This document shows, in pieces, positions 1 to 6,146 of a stretch of 6,810 nt of DNA. The position numbers and the translations under genes are program-made. This stretch comes from JANRKG01 sp033763635. Its GTDB lineage: Bacteria > Cyanobacteriota > Cyanobacteriia > GCF-001939115. The stretch is taken from NCBI GenBank assembly GCA_033763635.1, contig JANRKG010000367.1, forward strand, positions 1 through 6,810, given 5' to 3'. How positions within the stretch are numbered: position 1 is the stretch's first letter; every line of letters starts with the position of its first letter. The notes beneath the pieces are model-generated. The model was given only the letters and a program-made list of their open reading frames with translations. It made no database searches and was not told the DNA's origin.

Positions 1-60
1 GGGGGCGACTTTGCAAAAGTGGGATGCACCCGAAGAGGGTAAACAGGTAAGGAAAAAAGG

Positions 61-96
61 GCAAAAAAAAGGCCAGCTTCTCTGAACAAAGCTGGC
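61..96 (-). terminator. Intrinsic (Rho-independent) terminator of the menC-menE-rqcH transcript
   Basis: Read on the minus strand, an 8 bp perfect stem (GCCAGCTT at 96-89, AAGCTGGC at 79-72) with a 9-nt loop is followed by an extra C and then a run of eight T (70-63), with a second T-rich run further down (about 58-53). This is a textbook intrinsic terminator. On the plus strand the hairpin is followed by GCAACGATT with no T tract, so it should act only on leftward transcription. It lies about 200 nt beyond the rqcH stop codon and is the only terminator-like structure downstream of that cluster in the window, so I assign it to those genes by position. Confidence 0.8.
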
Positions 97-296
97 GCAA
101 CGATTTGAACTACGTTGTCTTCTCTTATTGGAGGAAACCTAACTGCGCGTTCCCACACTTGCAGCAGGTATAGGATTAGTGTTCCCATCTCCAAGGGAAA
201 TTGTAACAACAAAGACAATCGATTCGTCACACACTTTTACATTTGTCACCAGGATTTCACCCAAAAAGCGGATGATATGCAAGAAAAGTCAAGAAA
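97..296 (-). other. Non-coding 3' region between rqcH and its terminator
   Basis: This 200 bp stretch has no convincing gene. Short open frames on the plus strand cross it but run on antisense into rqcH and resemble no family I recognise. It contains two weak hairpins: CAACG/CGTTG at 98-117 with a 10-nt loop, and TTCCC/GGGAA at 182-199 with an 8-nt loop. Because the terminator lies beyond it, the region is probably the 3' untranslated part of the rqcH transcript. It could also release a small RNA, but nothing in the sequence proves that. Confidence 0.5.
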
Positions 297-2060
297 TCAT
301 GAAGTTTTGCCGGGGGAAAGCGTATATTTCGCGAGATAGGCTTCTCCCCGATGGGGGTTGCCCCAGATCACCCGTTCCTGTTTATAGATCGCCATCCCTG
401 GTTTCGCTCCCCTTGGTTTATAGACATGGCGTGGTTCTGTATAAACCACAGGAGCCTGATCACTGAGACGGGCACGGCTATAGTAAGCGCTCAAATCCGC
501 CGCTACCTGGAAGTCGATCGCCTCTGGAACAGACCCCGGTGTCACTCGCAGCAACACATGACTACCGGGAATCTCTTGAGTGTGGAACCAGAGGTCGTAA
601 TCCCCCGCAAGTCGAAAGGTGAGTTGGTCATTTTGGCGATTGTTGCGCCCAATCAGAATCTCAAAACCGCTGGGGGTCTGGTAACGGTAGAAATTGGTTC
701 CTCCATCGGAATGGGTAGGACGATTGCGATATTCCGGGTCTTCCAGATATCCCTGCTGAATCAACTCATCCTGAATTTCTTCCAGAGCGACCAGATCCTC
801 TTGGGTGCGATAAATCTCAAGTTGAATCAGGGAAGATTCCACTTGTTCTAGATAGTGAATCTCCTTGTCCACCTCTTCCAGTAAGGGCTGCACTGCTGCG
901 CGAGAGCGTTTGAGTTTTTGGTGACGCTTGTAGAGTGCCTGGGCATTCTGAACTGCATTCTTTTCGGGTTCCAGAGGAATCTTGACGGGATCTCCTGTCT
1001 GAAAATCCGCCAGGACGATCGCCTTCATCCCAACTTCCCACTCGTGCAGGTGGGCCATCAGTAAATCCGCCTGTTCCCGATACTGATCGGCCTGGTCGGA
1101 CTGTTGCAACCGCTCCTGAAAAGTGCGGCCCTTGTCCTGCAATTTCTTAAGGAGAGATTTAAGCTTTTGACCGAGTTGGTGATGCAGTTGCACAAACTTC
1201 TGACGATCGAGTTCACCTTGATAATACTGATGGATCAAGATTTGAGTATTGGGAGTTGGTTGAATCACTCCCCATCCCAACACGCTGTAGCCCCGTTCTG
1301 TGAAACCGGGTTGAAACTGCTCCTGCTCCAGTGCCCGCAACCATTCTTGCCAGATCTGAAATAGGCGAGTCCATTCTTCTGGTTGCAGGGTGTCTGTGGA
1401 TTGGTCGGGCTGCAATCCGGCCCGCTGCACGATCGCCTGAGCCTGAGCCGAACTTAACCCCCGGTAGTTCTTGAGAAAATTGCGGGCGATCGGTCCCGGA
1501 ATCAGACCAATCCTCTCCTGCCAGCGTTCCTGAGATTCCGTCAGGCCGGGAATGGCATCCGTCAGGGCAGGAGGAGGATCGTAGGGTTGCCCGGTTTGAA
1601 TGGGGCGGACACTGGACTGTTGGCTGCTCACTTGATGGGCCGCCGTAACAATCTGATTGTCCGCATTCGCCAGAATGACATTACTGTACTTGCCCATCAA
1701 TTCCAGATAGAGATGCCAGAGAATGGTATCTCCCGGACGACGGGCAAACTGGAAATCCAGGGCACGCTCCCAGGGGGCCAGGGGAACGATCGCCACTAAC
1801 GCCAGTCCCCCCAATTGATGCTGAAGTTGTTGGCTAAAGGTGAAGGTGTCGGGAGTGCGGGGTGGAGCATCGCCGATACAGAGGTGGGCTGCCTGGGGAT
1901 GCCAACAAATCGATAGCCAATCGCGCTTCTTCAGGGTTCGCAGGGCCAGAGCCAGGGTGTGACGATCGCGCTGGTACGCCAATTCGAGCCGAGCCGGAAG
2001 CCAGTTGGCCCGGAGTTCGTGACAGACAGCAGTGAGGGTTGTAAAGTCGAAGGGTTGCAC
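297..2060 (-). CDS. rqcH: NFACT-family ribosome quality-control protein, RqcH/FbpA type
   Basis: 587 aa, close to the ~570 aa of Bacillus subtilis RqcH. Family members bind 50S subunits blocked by peptidyl-tRNA and recruit tRNA-Ala to add C-terminal alanine tails that mark the nascent chain for degradation; older annotations call them fibronectin-binding protein A. Visible layout: NFACT-N about 1-165, including the conserved ELMGKYSN stretch at 120-127; a helix-hairpin-helix-like part about 185-220 (IPGPIARNFLKNYRGLS); charged, Q/L-rich coiled coil about 285-430; NFACT-R about 455-570, with GRNNRQND (471-478), DLWFHTQEIPGSHVLLR (489-505) and a basic YKPRGAKPG (547-555). At the site matching the Asp-Arg pair of B. 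subtilis (D97/R98) it has Glu-Arg (E98/R99). The start is GTG: an in-frame TAA lies 27 nt upstream with no other start between, and the Shine-Dalgarno is weak. It follows menE by 40 bp, so it is probably cotranscribed. Family assignment is firm; tailing activity is inferred. Confidence 0.92.
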   Translation of the reverse strand: MQPFDFTTLTAVCHELRANWLPARLELAYQRDRHTLALALRTLKKRDWLSICWHPQAAHLCIGDAPPRTPDTFTFSQQLQHQLGGLALVAIVPLAPWERALDFQFARRPGDTILWHLYLELMGKYSNVILANADNQIVTAAHQVSSQQSSVRPIQTGQPYDPPPALTDAIPGLTESQERWQERIGLIPGPIARNFLKNYRGLSSAQAQAIVQRAGLQPDQSTDTLQPEEWTRLFQIWQEWLRALEQEQFQPGFTERGYSVLGWGVIQPTPNTQILIHQYYQGELDRQKFVQLHHQLGQKLKSLLKKLQDKGRTFQERLQQSDQADQYREQADLLMAHLHEWEVGMKAIVLADFQTGDPVKIPLEPEKNAVQNAQALYKRHQKLKRSRAAVQPLLEEVDKEIHYLEQVESSLIQLEIYRTQEDLVALEEIQDELIQQGYLEDPEYRNRPTHSDGGTNFYRYQTPSGFEILIGRNNRQNDQLTFRLAGDYDLWFHTQEIPGSHVLLRVTPGSVPEAIDFQVAADLSAYYSRARLSDQAPVVYTEPRHVYKPRGAKPGMAIYKQERVIWGNPHRGEAYLAKYTLSPGKTS

Positions 2061-2100
2061 GGCAGCACCAGGACAAGCACACGAACTTTAAGTTTAATCT

Positions 2101-3462
2101 TTAGGGGAAAGAACTGGGATGAAGGAATTCCTGGACGATCGCCTTCACCTGCACTTCGTTGAGTTTGCCCTGAGCGTTGCGGGGAATTTCTGAAACGGCG
2201 ACCCAGTGTTTGGGATGCTTGAATTTAACAAGTTGAGAGCCGATCGCCCTTTTCAAACTATCAACTGACACCTCTGAACTTTGGGGAACATAGAGAGCCG
2301 TTACCGCTTGTCCCCAAAGAGGATCAAGCACCCCCAAAACCTTTACATCCCGCACCATGCCCGTCGCCCGAATCGCTGCTTCGACCTCTGCCGGAAAGAC
2401 ATTCTCCCCGCCCGTGATGATCTTGGTGCTGGCTCGGCCTATCAGGTGTAGAATGCCTTCCAAATCAAAATAACCCAGATCATCCGTCAGAAACTCAGGG
2501 CTGGGAAAGGGCTGGGGATAGTAACCCAGCGTGAGGGATTGGGCTTGGATGGCGATCGTCCCCATCTGGTTATCAGGTAGCGGTTCTCCTTGAGATCCGC
2601 GAACAATCACCTGGGCATGGGGAAGCACTTGACCACTTCCCGGTTTCCCTGCCAGAAACATCTCTGGTTTGAGGGTGACGACTTGAGAGGCCGTTTCCGT
2701 CATTCCATAGGTGGGAGCCAACCGAATCTGTCGATCTCTGGCTCGATCGAGGAGAGAGTCCCAGGCGGGAGCGCCTCCCAGCAGCACAATCGCGAACCGA
2801 GCCAGCCACGCGGCCAGATCGGGTCGATCGAGTAAGCGCTGGAGTTGGGTCGGCACTAGGGAAAGACAGGATTCTTCGGGATGGATGGGGATGGGCTGGC
2901 CTGTTTCGAGACTGCGAAAGGGGACGATCGCCAATCGACCGCCGGATGTGAACGATCGCAAAAATTGCATCAGACCACTGACATGGTACAGGGGCAAGGT
3001 ACAGCAGGAATGGACTTGATCAAGCTGAAAATATTGTCTGAAACCCTCTACAGAAGCGGTGAGTGTCTCCCAGGTATGCATTGCGAAGCGGAGTTGCCCA
3101 GACGTTCCTCCCGTCGGGATCATGATCCGGGCTGTTATCGGCTCTATTGAAGCGGGTTCGCAAGGCTGAATGGGTGAATCGCCCCAAATGAGAGTCGGTT
3201 GAACGATCGCCCGGACCTGTTCCCACTCTCGATCGCCCCAGTCAGGATTGCCCAGAAACACGGGACGGTCAGCCAGACAGGCCGCCAAAAATCCTGCCAG
3301 AAAGCGCAGGGGATGGCGCTCCACCAGCAACACCCGATCTTGGGACGTAGTTCTCAACTGAGCTAGATAATCTCGTACCTGGGATTCCCATACTCGGCTA
3401 TCCTGACCGATCAGCCAGTCTTCCCCTTGCCGTTGAGTCCATACCGCTAAAGCCGTTGCCAT
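2101..3462 (-). CDS. menE: o-Succinylbenzoate-CoA ligase (MenE), phylloquinone/menaquinone pathway
   Basis: 453 aa, a normal length for MenE. It is an ANL-superfamily adenylating enzyme that joins o-succinylbenzoate to CoA using ATP; in cyanobacteria the pathway leads to phylloquinone, the photosystem I quinone. Motifs in order: phosphate loop IPTGGTSGQLRF (115-126), in which the usual final Lys is replaced by Leu-Arg; adenine-binding YGMTE (252-256); TDDLGYF (326-332) with the ribose-binding Asp; hinge region GRASTKIITGGENVFPAEVE (342-361); and C-terminal NAQGKL (429-434), whose K433 is the expected catalytic lysine. The ATG lies inside the 3' end of menC (16 bp overlap), with only a weak GAG upstream, which suggests translational coupling. 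The specific call rests on these motifs plus the adjacent menC; from the sequence alone another acyl-CoA synthetase would be possible but much less likely. Confidence 0.93.
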   Translation of the reverse strand: MATALAVWTQRQGEDWLIGQDSRVWESQVRDYLAQLRTTSQDRVLLVERHPLRFLAGFLAACLADRPVFLGNPDWGDREWEQVRAIVQPTLIWGDSPIQPCEPASIEPITARIMIPTGGTSGQLRFAMHTWETLTASVEGFRQYFQLDQVHSCCTLPLYHVSGLMQFLRSFTSGGRLAIVPFRSLETGQPIPIHPEESCLSLVPTQLQRLLDRPDLAAWLARFAIVLLGGAPAWDSLLDRARDRQIRLAPTYGMTETASQVVTLKPEMFLAGKPGSGQVLPHAQVIVRGSQGEPLPDNQMGTIAIQAQSLTLGYYPQPFPSPEFLTDDLGYFDLEGILHLIGRASTKIITGGENVFPAEVEAAIRATGMVRDVKVLGVLDPLWGQAVTALYVPQSSEVSVDSLKRAIGSQLVKFKHPKHWVAVSEIPRNAQGKLNEVQVKAIVQEFLHPSSFP

Positions 3463-4412
3463 ACTTGCTCAAAATCATCTGTGTTCCCCAGTCCATCGGG
3501 TTCAAACCAGTGATTTACCCCATATCCGGGAACCCGTTGAGAAAGTTCTGCTGCCAATCGCAGCCCTGCCCGTTGCCCGATCGCCGTTTCTAGCACAGAA
3601 GAAAACACTGCATCAATCCCATTCTGCTGGCAAAATTCCCGTAACCGACGGGGAGACCCGATGATCGCAGGTTTGATCACAAATACATCCCGCCATCCTT
3701 GCTGATAAAAGGTTTGGAGGTGCTTCAAATTGGCAACAGATTCATCCAGGGCTAACAAGGTTCTGAACTGATGGCTGAGATCCAGCATGGTATCAAAGTG
3801 AGCGACGGGAAGGGGTTGCTCCAAAAATTCTATCTGGGGTGGATCAAGGCGATCGCACACTTCCAACCAGATCCTCGCCTGGGAAGGTGTTAGCCCTCCA
3901 TTGGCATCGAGTCGCAGCAAACAATGGGGGGGAAACGCTTGAAGCAACTGCTGCACCCGCCCGATTTCTTCCTCCAGGGGTGCCACCCCAATCTTGACTT
4001 TAAAGGTCCGGTGGCCCTGATCAAAGAACGATCGCCAGAACTGGAGGGCATGGGGTCCGGTGGGAAGCAGCGCACTCTGAAGCGGCAAAGCCTGGGGCAA
4101 AGAAGGATGTGGATTTTCGGCTGCTTCATAGGCAGACTCTAGCCCAAACTGGCAAGCTGGTAGAGAATCCGGAATGGTTAAAATCTGATGAGAATAAAGC
4201 AAAGGAGTGAGGGTTTGGCAAAATTGCCATGCTTCCTCAAAGCTCTCAGAACCAAACCAGGGAAGAGGAGCAATTTCAGCAAATCCTACCTTTCCTGTGG
4301 GATTTGTTAGTTTGATAATAATTCCCTGGCGATGGGTCCAGACTCCATGATTTGAGGTAAGAGGTCGCTTAAATTGACGATAATATGGACGAAGTTCGAC
4401 CCGATAACACAT
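3447..4412 (-). CDS. menC: o-Succinylbenzoate synthase (MenC), enolase superfamily
   Basis: 321 aa from the chosen start. MenC dehydrates 2-succinyl-6-hydroxy-2,4-cyclohexadiene-1-carboxylate to o-succinylbenzoate, the substrate of the next gene's product. Enolase-superfamily residues are all visible: KVK at 138-140 (K140 general base), metal ligands D169 (RLDANGG), E198 (FLEQPL) and D223 (ALDES), and the second catalytic lysine K247 (VIKPA). The N-terminal capping domain carries GFAEIAPLPWFGSE (43-56), typical of the family. The frame is open to an ATG at 4448 (333 aa), but I prefer the ATG at 4412 because its product begins MCYRVELRPYYRQF, matching the usual MenC N-terminus, and because the longer form would overlap the divergent STAS gene by 23 bp. 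Neither start has a convincing Shine-Dalgarno. It appears to be the first gene of the menC-menE-rqcH cluster. Confidence 0.92.
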   Translation of the reverse strand: MCYRVELRPYYRQFKRPLTSNHGVWTHRQGIIIKLTNPTGKVGFAEIAPLPWFGSESFEEAWQFCQTLTPLLYSHQILTIPDSLPACQFGLESAYEAAENPHPSLPQALPLQSALLPTGPHALQFWRSFFDQGHRTFKVKIGVAPLEEEIGRVQQLLQAFPPHCLLRLDANGGLTPSQARIWLEVCDRLDPPQIEFLEQPLPVAHFDTMLDLSHQFRTLLALDESVANLKHLQTFYQQGWRDVFVIKPAIIGSPRRLREFCQQNGIDAVFSSVLETAIGQRAGLRLAAELSQRVPGYGVNHWFEPDGLGNTDDFEQVWQRL

Positions 4413-4425
4413 GTTTTTATAAATT
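4413..4425. promoter_or_regulatory. Minimal divergent spacer between menC and the STAS gene
   Basis: Only 13 bp separate the preferred menC start from the STAS start. The spacer is A/T-only apart from its first base and contains the palindrome TTTATAAA (4416-4423), so a TATAAA reads on both strands. Used as a -10 box, either copy would put the transcript start downstream of its own ATG, so the real promoters probably lie inside the opposite coding region or give nearly leaderless mRNAs. Candidate -10 boxes are CATAAT on the minus strand (4428-4423) for menC and GATAAT on the plus strand (4379-4384) for the STAS gene. No well-spaced -35 was found for either, so the promoter assignment is tentative. 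Confidence 0.3.
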
Positions 4426-4755
4426 ATGAGTTCTAATGTTAAAGTCATTCACCCCGCTGGAATCATAGACGGTACGGCAGGGGATCAACTCCGTCGGGAT
4501 GTTAGCCAGCTTATCGACCAGGGAGCAGACATTATTTTGTTAGACCTGGAAAAAGTGACTTTTATGGACAGTTCTGGTTTAGGAAAACTGGTCATCACCT
4601 TAAAGTCTGTGAAAGCGGCTGGGAAAAAATTATTTATTTGTTCTATTAATGAACAGGTCAAGATGTTGTTTGAACTCACAAGCATGAACCGGATCTTTGA
4701 CATGTTTGCCAATCAAGCAGAATTCAATCAGGTTGTTTTGTCCAAATCCCAGTGA
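4426..4755 (+). CDS. STAS-domain anti-sigma-factor antagonist (SpoIIAA/RsbV-like)
   Basis: 109 aa, essentially one STAS domain. Such proteins switch partners: unphosphorylated they bind and sequester an anti-sigma or other target, and a serine kinase turns them off by phosphorylation. The signature FMDSSGLG (46-53) is intact; by comparison with B. subtilis SpoIIAA the phosphorylated residue should be S49, or its neighbour S50, next to D48. The N-terminal VKVIHPAGIIDG strand-turn-strand and the C-terminal SINEQVKMLFELTSMNRIF helix region (73-91) also fit. The ATG at 4426 gives the expected short N-terminus, although no Shine-Dalgarno precedes it. There is no kinase gene beside it; the nearest plausible regulator is the convergent REC-PP2C phosphatase gene. 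Family assignment is secure, while the target, which could be a sigma factor, a cyclase or a motility system, is unknown. Confidence 0.92.
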   Translation: MSSNVKVIHPAGIIDGTAGDQLRRDVSQLIDQGADIILLDLEKVTFMDSSGLGKLVITLKSVKAAGKKLFICSINEQVKMLFELTSMNRIFDMFANQAEFNQVVLSKSQ

Positions 4756-4799
4756 ATTTTTCTAGCTAATATTATTCTGGCAAACAGGTCTAATGATGA

Positions 4800-4824
4800 T
4801 TTGAACAATCCCTGATTGTCCAAA
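4800..4824. terminator. Hairpin between the convergent STAS and REC-PP2C genes, possible terminator
   Basis: Inverted repeat with 11-nt arms (TTTGAACAATC 4800-4810, GATTGTCCAAA 4814-4824) and a 3-nt spacer, in the 117 bp gap between two convergent stop codons. On the plus strand one position is an A-C mismatch; in the minus-strand RNA the same position is a G-U wobble, so the stem is continuous there. Neither side has a proper T run directly after the stem, so it is not a canonical intrinsic terminator. It may mark or protect 3' ends. The rest of the gap holds nothing I recognise. Confidence 0.45.
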
Positions 4825-4872
4825 CTCTATCCGTTTCTATTCGTTGCCACTTCGCATTTCAACCATCCGGTT

Positions 4873-6120
4873 TCAACTATCTGTGGCATTGACATCAAAA
4901 CTAATCTGGAGCAACGATACATCATCGTTAAAGGATTGATTGACATTCAGTGATTGAATCGTGCTAACCAATTGGTCTAAATCGATATTCCGCTGGTGCT
5001 GACTTTTCAAAATCTCAATCAGGTGTTCCAGTCCCCAGCTTCCCGCCTCTGATTCTAAGGTTTCATAAATACCATCACTGAATACATAGAGGGTACTTTG
5101 ATCAGGCAGAGTACAGTAGGCATCTACATATTTGGTGTTGGGTAACATCCCGATCGGCATTCCCGGTGTTCTGAGTCGCTTGATGTCTGTCGTTTCTTGA
5201 TGGGTTAATTCCGAACTATCTGTTAACAAAATGGCTGGAGGATGGCCCGCACTGGCATAGACAAGACGGTGAGTTTCTCGGTTATAAACTCCATACCAGA
5301 TAGTGAAATAACGCTGATTCTGCTGAGTCATCTGAAAGGTTTCATTCAGTGCCCTGAGAACCTGGCTGGGTTGGTAAAAATTAATTCCCGGTAGGGATTG
5401 GGAACGGAGTAAATTCAGAACAAAGACGGAAGGAAGGGCGGCTCCCAACCCGTGCCCAGAGACATCGAGTAGGTAAATTGCCAGGTAATCTGGGTCCAGC
5501 CAGTAGTAATCAAAGCAATCTCCCCCTAATTCACTGGAGGGTACAAATCGAGCATTAATTTTGACGCGCCCCTTTAAGGGACCCGGAAGGAGCGATCGTA
5601 CATAGTCCGTTGCCTCTGCAAATTCAGCCTCTAACAGTTCTTTTTGGCTTTGTAGTGTTTTTGTGAGGTCTTTCAGGACTTCGTTTTTCGATCGCAGATT
5701 TTGGGTCAGGGTTTCCAACGCCTCATTCTGAGACTGTAGATCTTGCGTGAGTTGATGCAACCGTAATCCGGCTCGAACTCTTGCCCGCAGTTCGCTAATT
5801 TGAATCGGTTTGGAAAGAAAATCATCTGCTCCGGTATCCAGTCCCTTGATCCGGTCTTCTGTTTCTCCCCGGAAGGTAAGCAGGATAAAAAAGGTCGTGG
5901 ATAACTCCGGATGGCTCTTAATGCGGCGGCATACCTCCAGCCCATCCAACCCCGGCATCATCCAATCGCAGATAATCAGGGCAGGTCTGCTCTGCATCGC
6001 CAGGGCAATGCCGTCTTCGCCATTATTGGCAGTCGCGACCTCATACCCTTGGTTTTGAAGGGCGCGGTTCAGTAATGCCCGTGTGGGTGCGTCATCGTCG
6101 ATAACCAGAACTCTAAACAT
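4873..6120 (-). CDS. Response regulator with PP2C/SpoIIE-type serine phosphatase output (REC-coiled coil-PP2C)
   Basis: 415 aa. The receiver domain (about 1-120) has the acidic pocket D8-D10, phosphoacceptor D52 (CDWMMPG), T82 and K104 (SKP). A coiled-coil linker (about 121-175) contains three tandem 14-residue units. The C-terminal PP2C domain (about 180-410) shows the metal-binding acidic residues of SpoIIE/RsbU phosphatases: GGDCFDYY (D201), DVSGHGLGAA (D219), SDGIYE (D349) and NDDVSLLQ (D399/D400). The likely role is to dephosphorylate a STAS-domain antagonist when the receiver is phosphorylated; the STAS protein encoded just downstream on the other strand is the obvious candidate substrate, by inference. 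There is no C-terminal HATPase kinase domain, unlike Pseudomonas HsbR. The gene starts 26 bp after the Hpt gene, so the two are probably cotranscribed. The ATG is the natural receiver-domain start; the Shine-Dalgarno is weak. No membrane segment or signal peptide is visible, so it is cytoplasmic. Confidence 0.93.
   Translation of the reverse strand: MFRVLVIDDDAPTRALLNRALQNQGYEVATANNGEDGIALAMQSRPALIICDWMMPGLDGLEVCRRIKSHPELSTTFFILLTFRGETEDRIKGLDTGADDFLSKPIQISELRARVRAGLRLHQLTQDLQSQNEALETLTQNLRSKNEVLKDLTKTLQSQKELLEAEFAEATDYVRSLLPGPLKGRVKINARFVPSSELGGDCFDYYWLDPDYLAIYLLDVSGHGLGAALPSVFVLNLLRSQSLPGINFYQPSQVLRALNETFQMTQQNQRYFTIWYGVYNRETHRLVYASAGHPPAILLTDSSELTHQETTDIKRLRTPGMPIGMLPNTKYVDAYCTLPDQSTLYVFSDGIYETLESEAGSWGLEHLIEILKSQHQRNIDLDQLVSTIQSLNVNQSFNDDVSLLQISFDVNATDS
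5626..5751 (-). repeat. Three 42-bp coding repeats in the REC-PP2C linker
   Basis: Residues 124-165 of the phosphatase protein read as three consecutive 14-residue units that each begin Leu-Thr: LTQDLQSQNEALET, LTQNLRSKNEVLKD and LTKTLQSQKELLEA. Each unit is exactly two coiled-coil heptads. The DNA copies have diverged clearly more than the protein pattern, so this looks like an old duplication kept by selection for helix register rather than a recent slippage product. Confidence 0.75.
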
Positions 6121-6146
6121 CAGAGGGATCTTCAGGTAAGCAGAGT

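Noticed and set aside
8..31. Imperfect palindrome ACTTTGCAAAAGT followed by GGGATGCACCC at the window edge, possibly an insertion-sequence end or dispersed repeat
   Set aside because: Only one short end is visible, with no transposase, partner repeat or target duplication in the window, so no mobile element can be supported.
2..85. Open frame from the window edge (plus strand, frame 2) ending in a Lys-rich tail with TGA at 83-85
   Set aside because: It could be the end of an upstream gene, but 27 residues with no recognisable motif, running into a terminator hairpin that serves the other strand, are too little to call.
90..160. tRNA-like T-loop (GTTCAAATC on the minus strand) followed by GCGCCA
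   Set aside because: The 5 bp T stem has mismatches, the acceptor 3' strand has no partner upstream, and no proper D or anticodon arm can be drawn. CAACG/CGTTG pairing explains the region more simply as a short hairpin.
115..466. Overlapping plus-strand open frames starting with TTG at 115 and GTG at 179
   Set aside because: Start codons are non-ATG, the products resemble no family, and both continue antisense into rqcH. The region reads better as its 3' untranslated part.
351..851. 166-codon plus-strand open frame antisense to rqcH
   Set aside because: It lies entirely within the well-supported rqcH coding region, lacks any recognisable domain, and its composition follows from the opposite strand.
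4413..4448. Longer MenC start at ATG 4448
   Set aside because: The 12 extra residues (MTLTLELIIYKN) do not fit the usual MenC N-terminus and would force a 23 bp overlap with the divergent STAS gene. It is kept only as an alternative.
4873..6120. Adenylate or diguanylate cyclase output for the response regulator
   Set aside because: There is no GGDEF, EAL or class III cyclase signature; the GGD at 199-201 is part of the PP2C motif ELGGDCFDYY, supported by DVSGHG, SDG and NDD.
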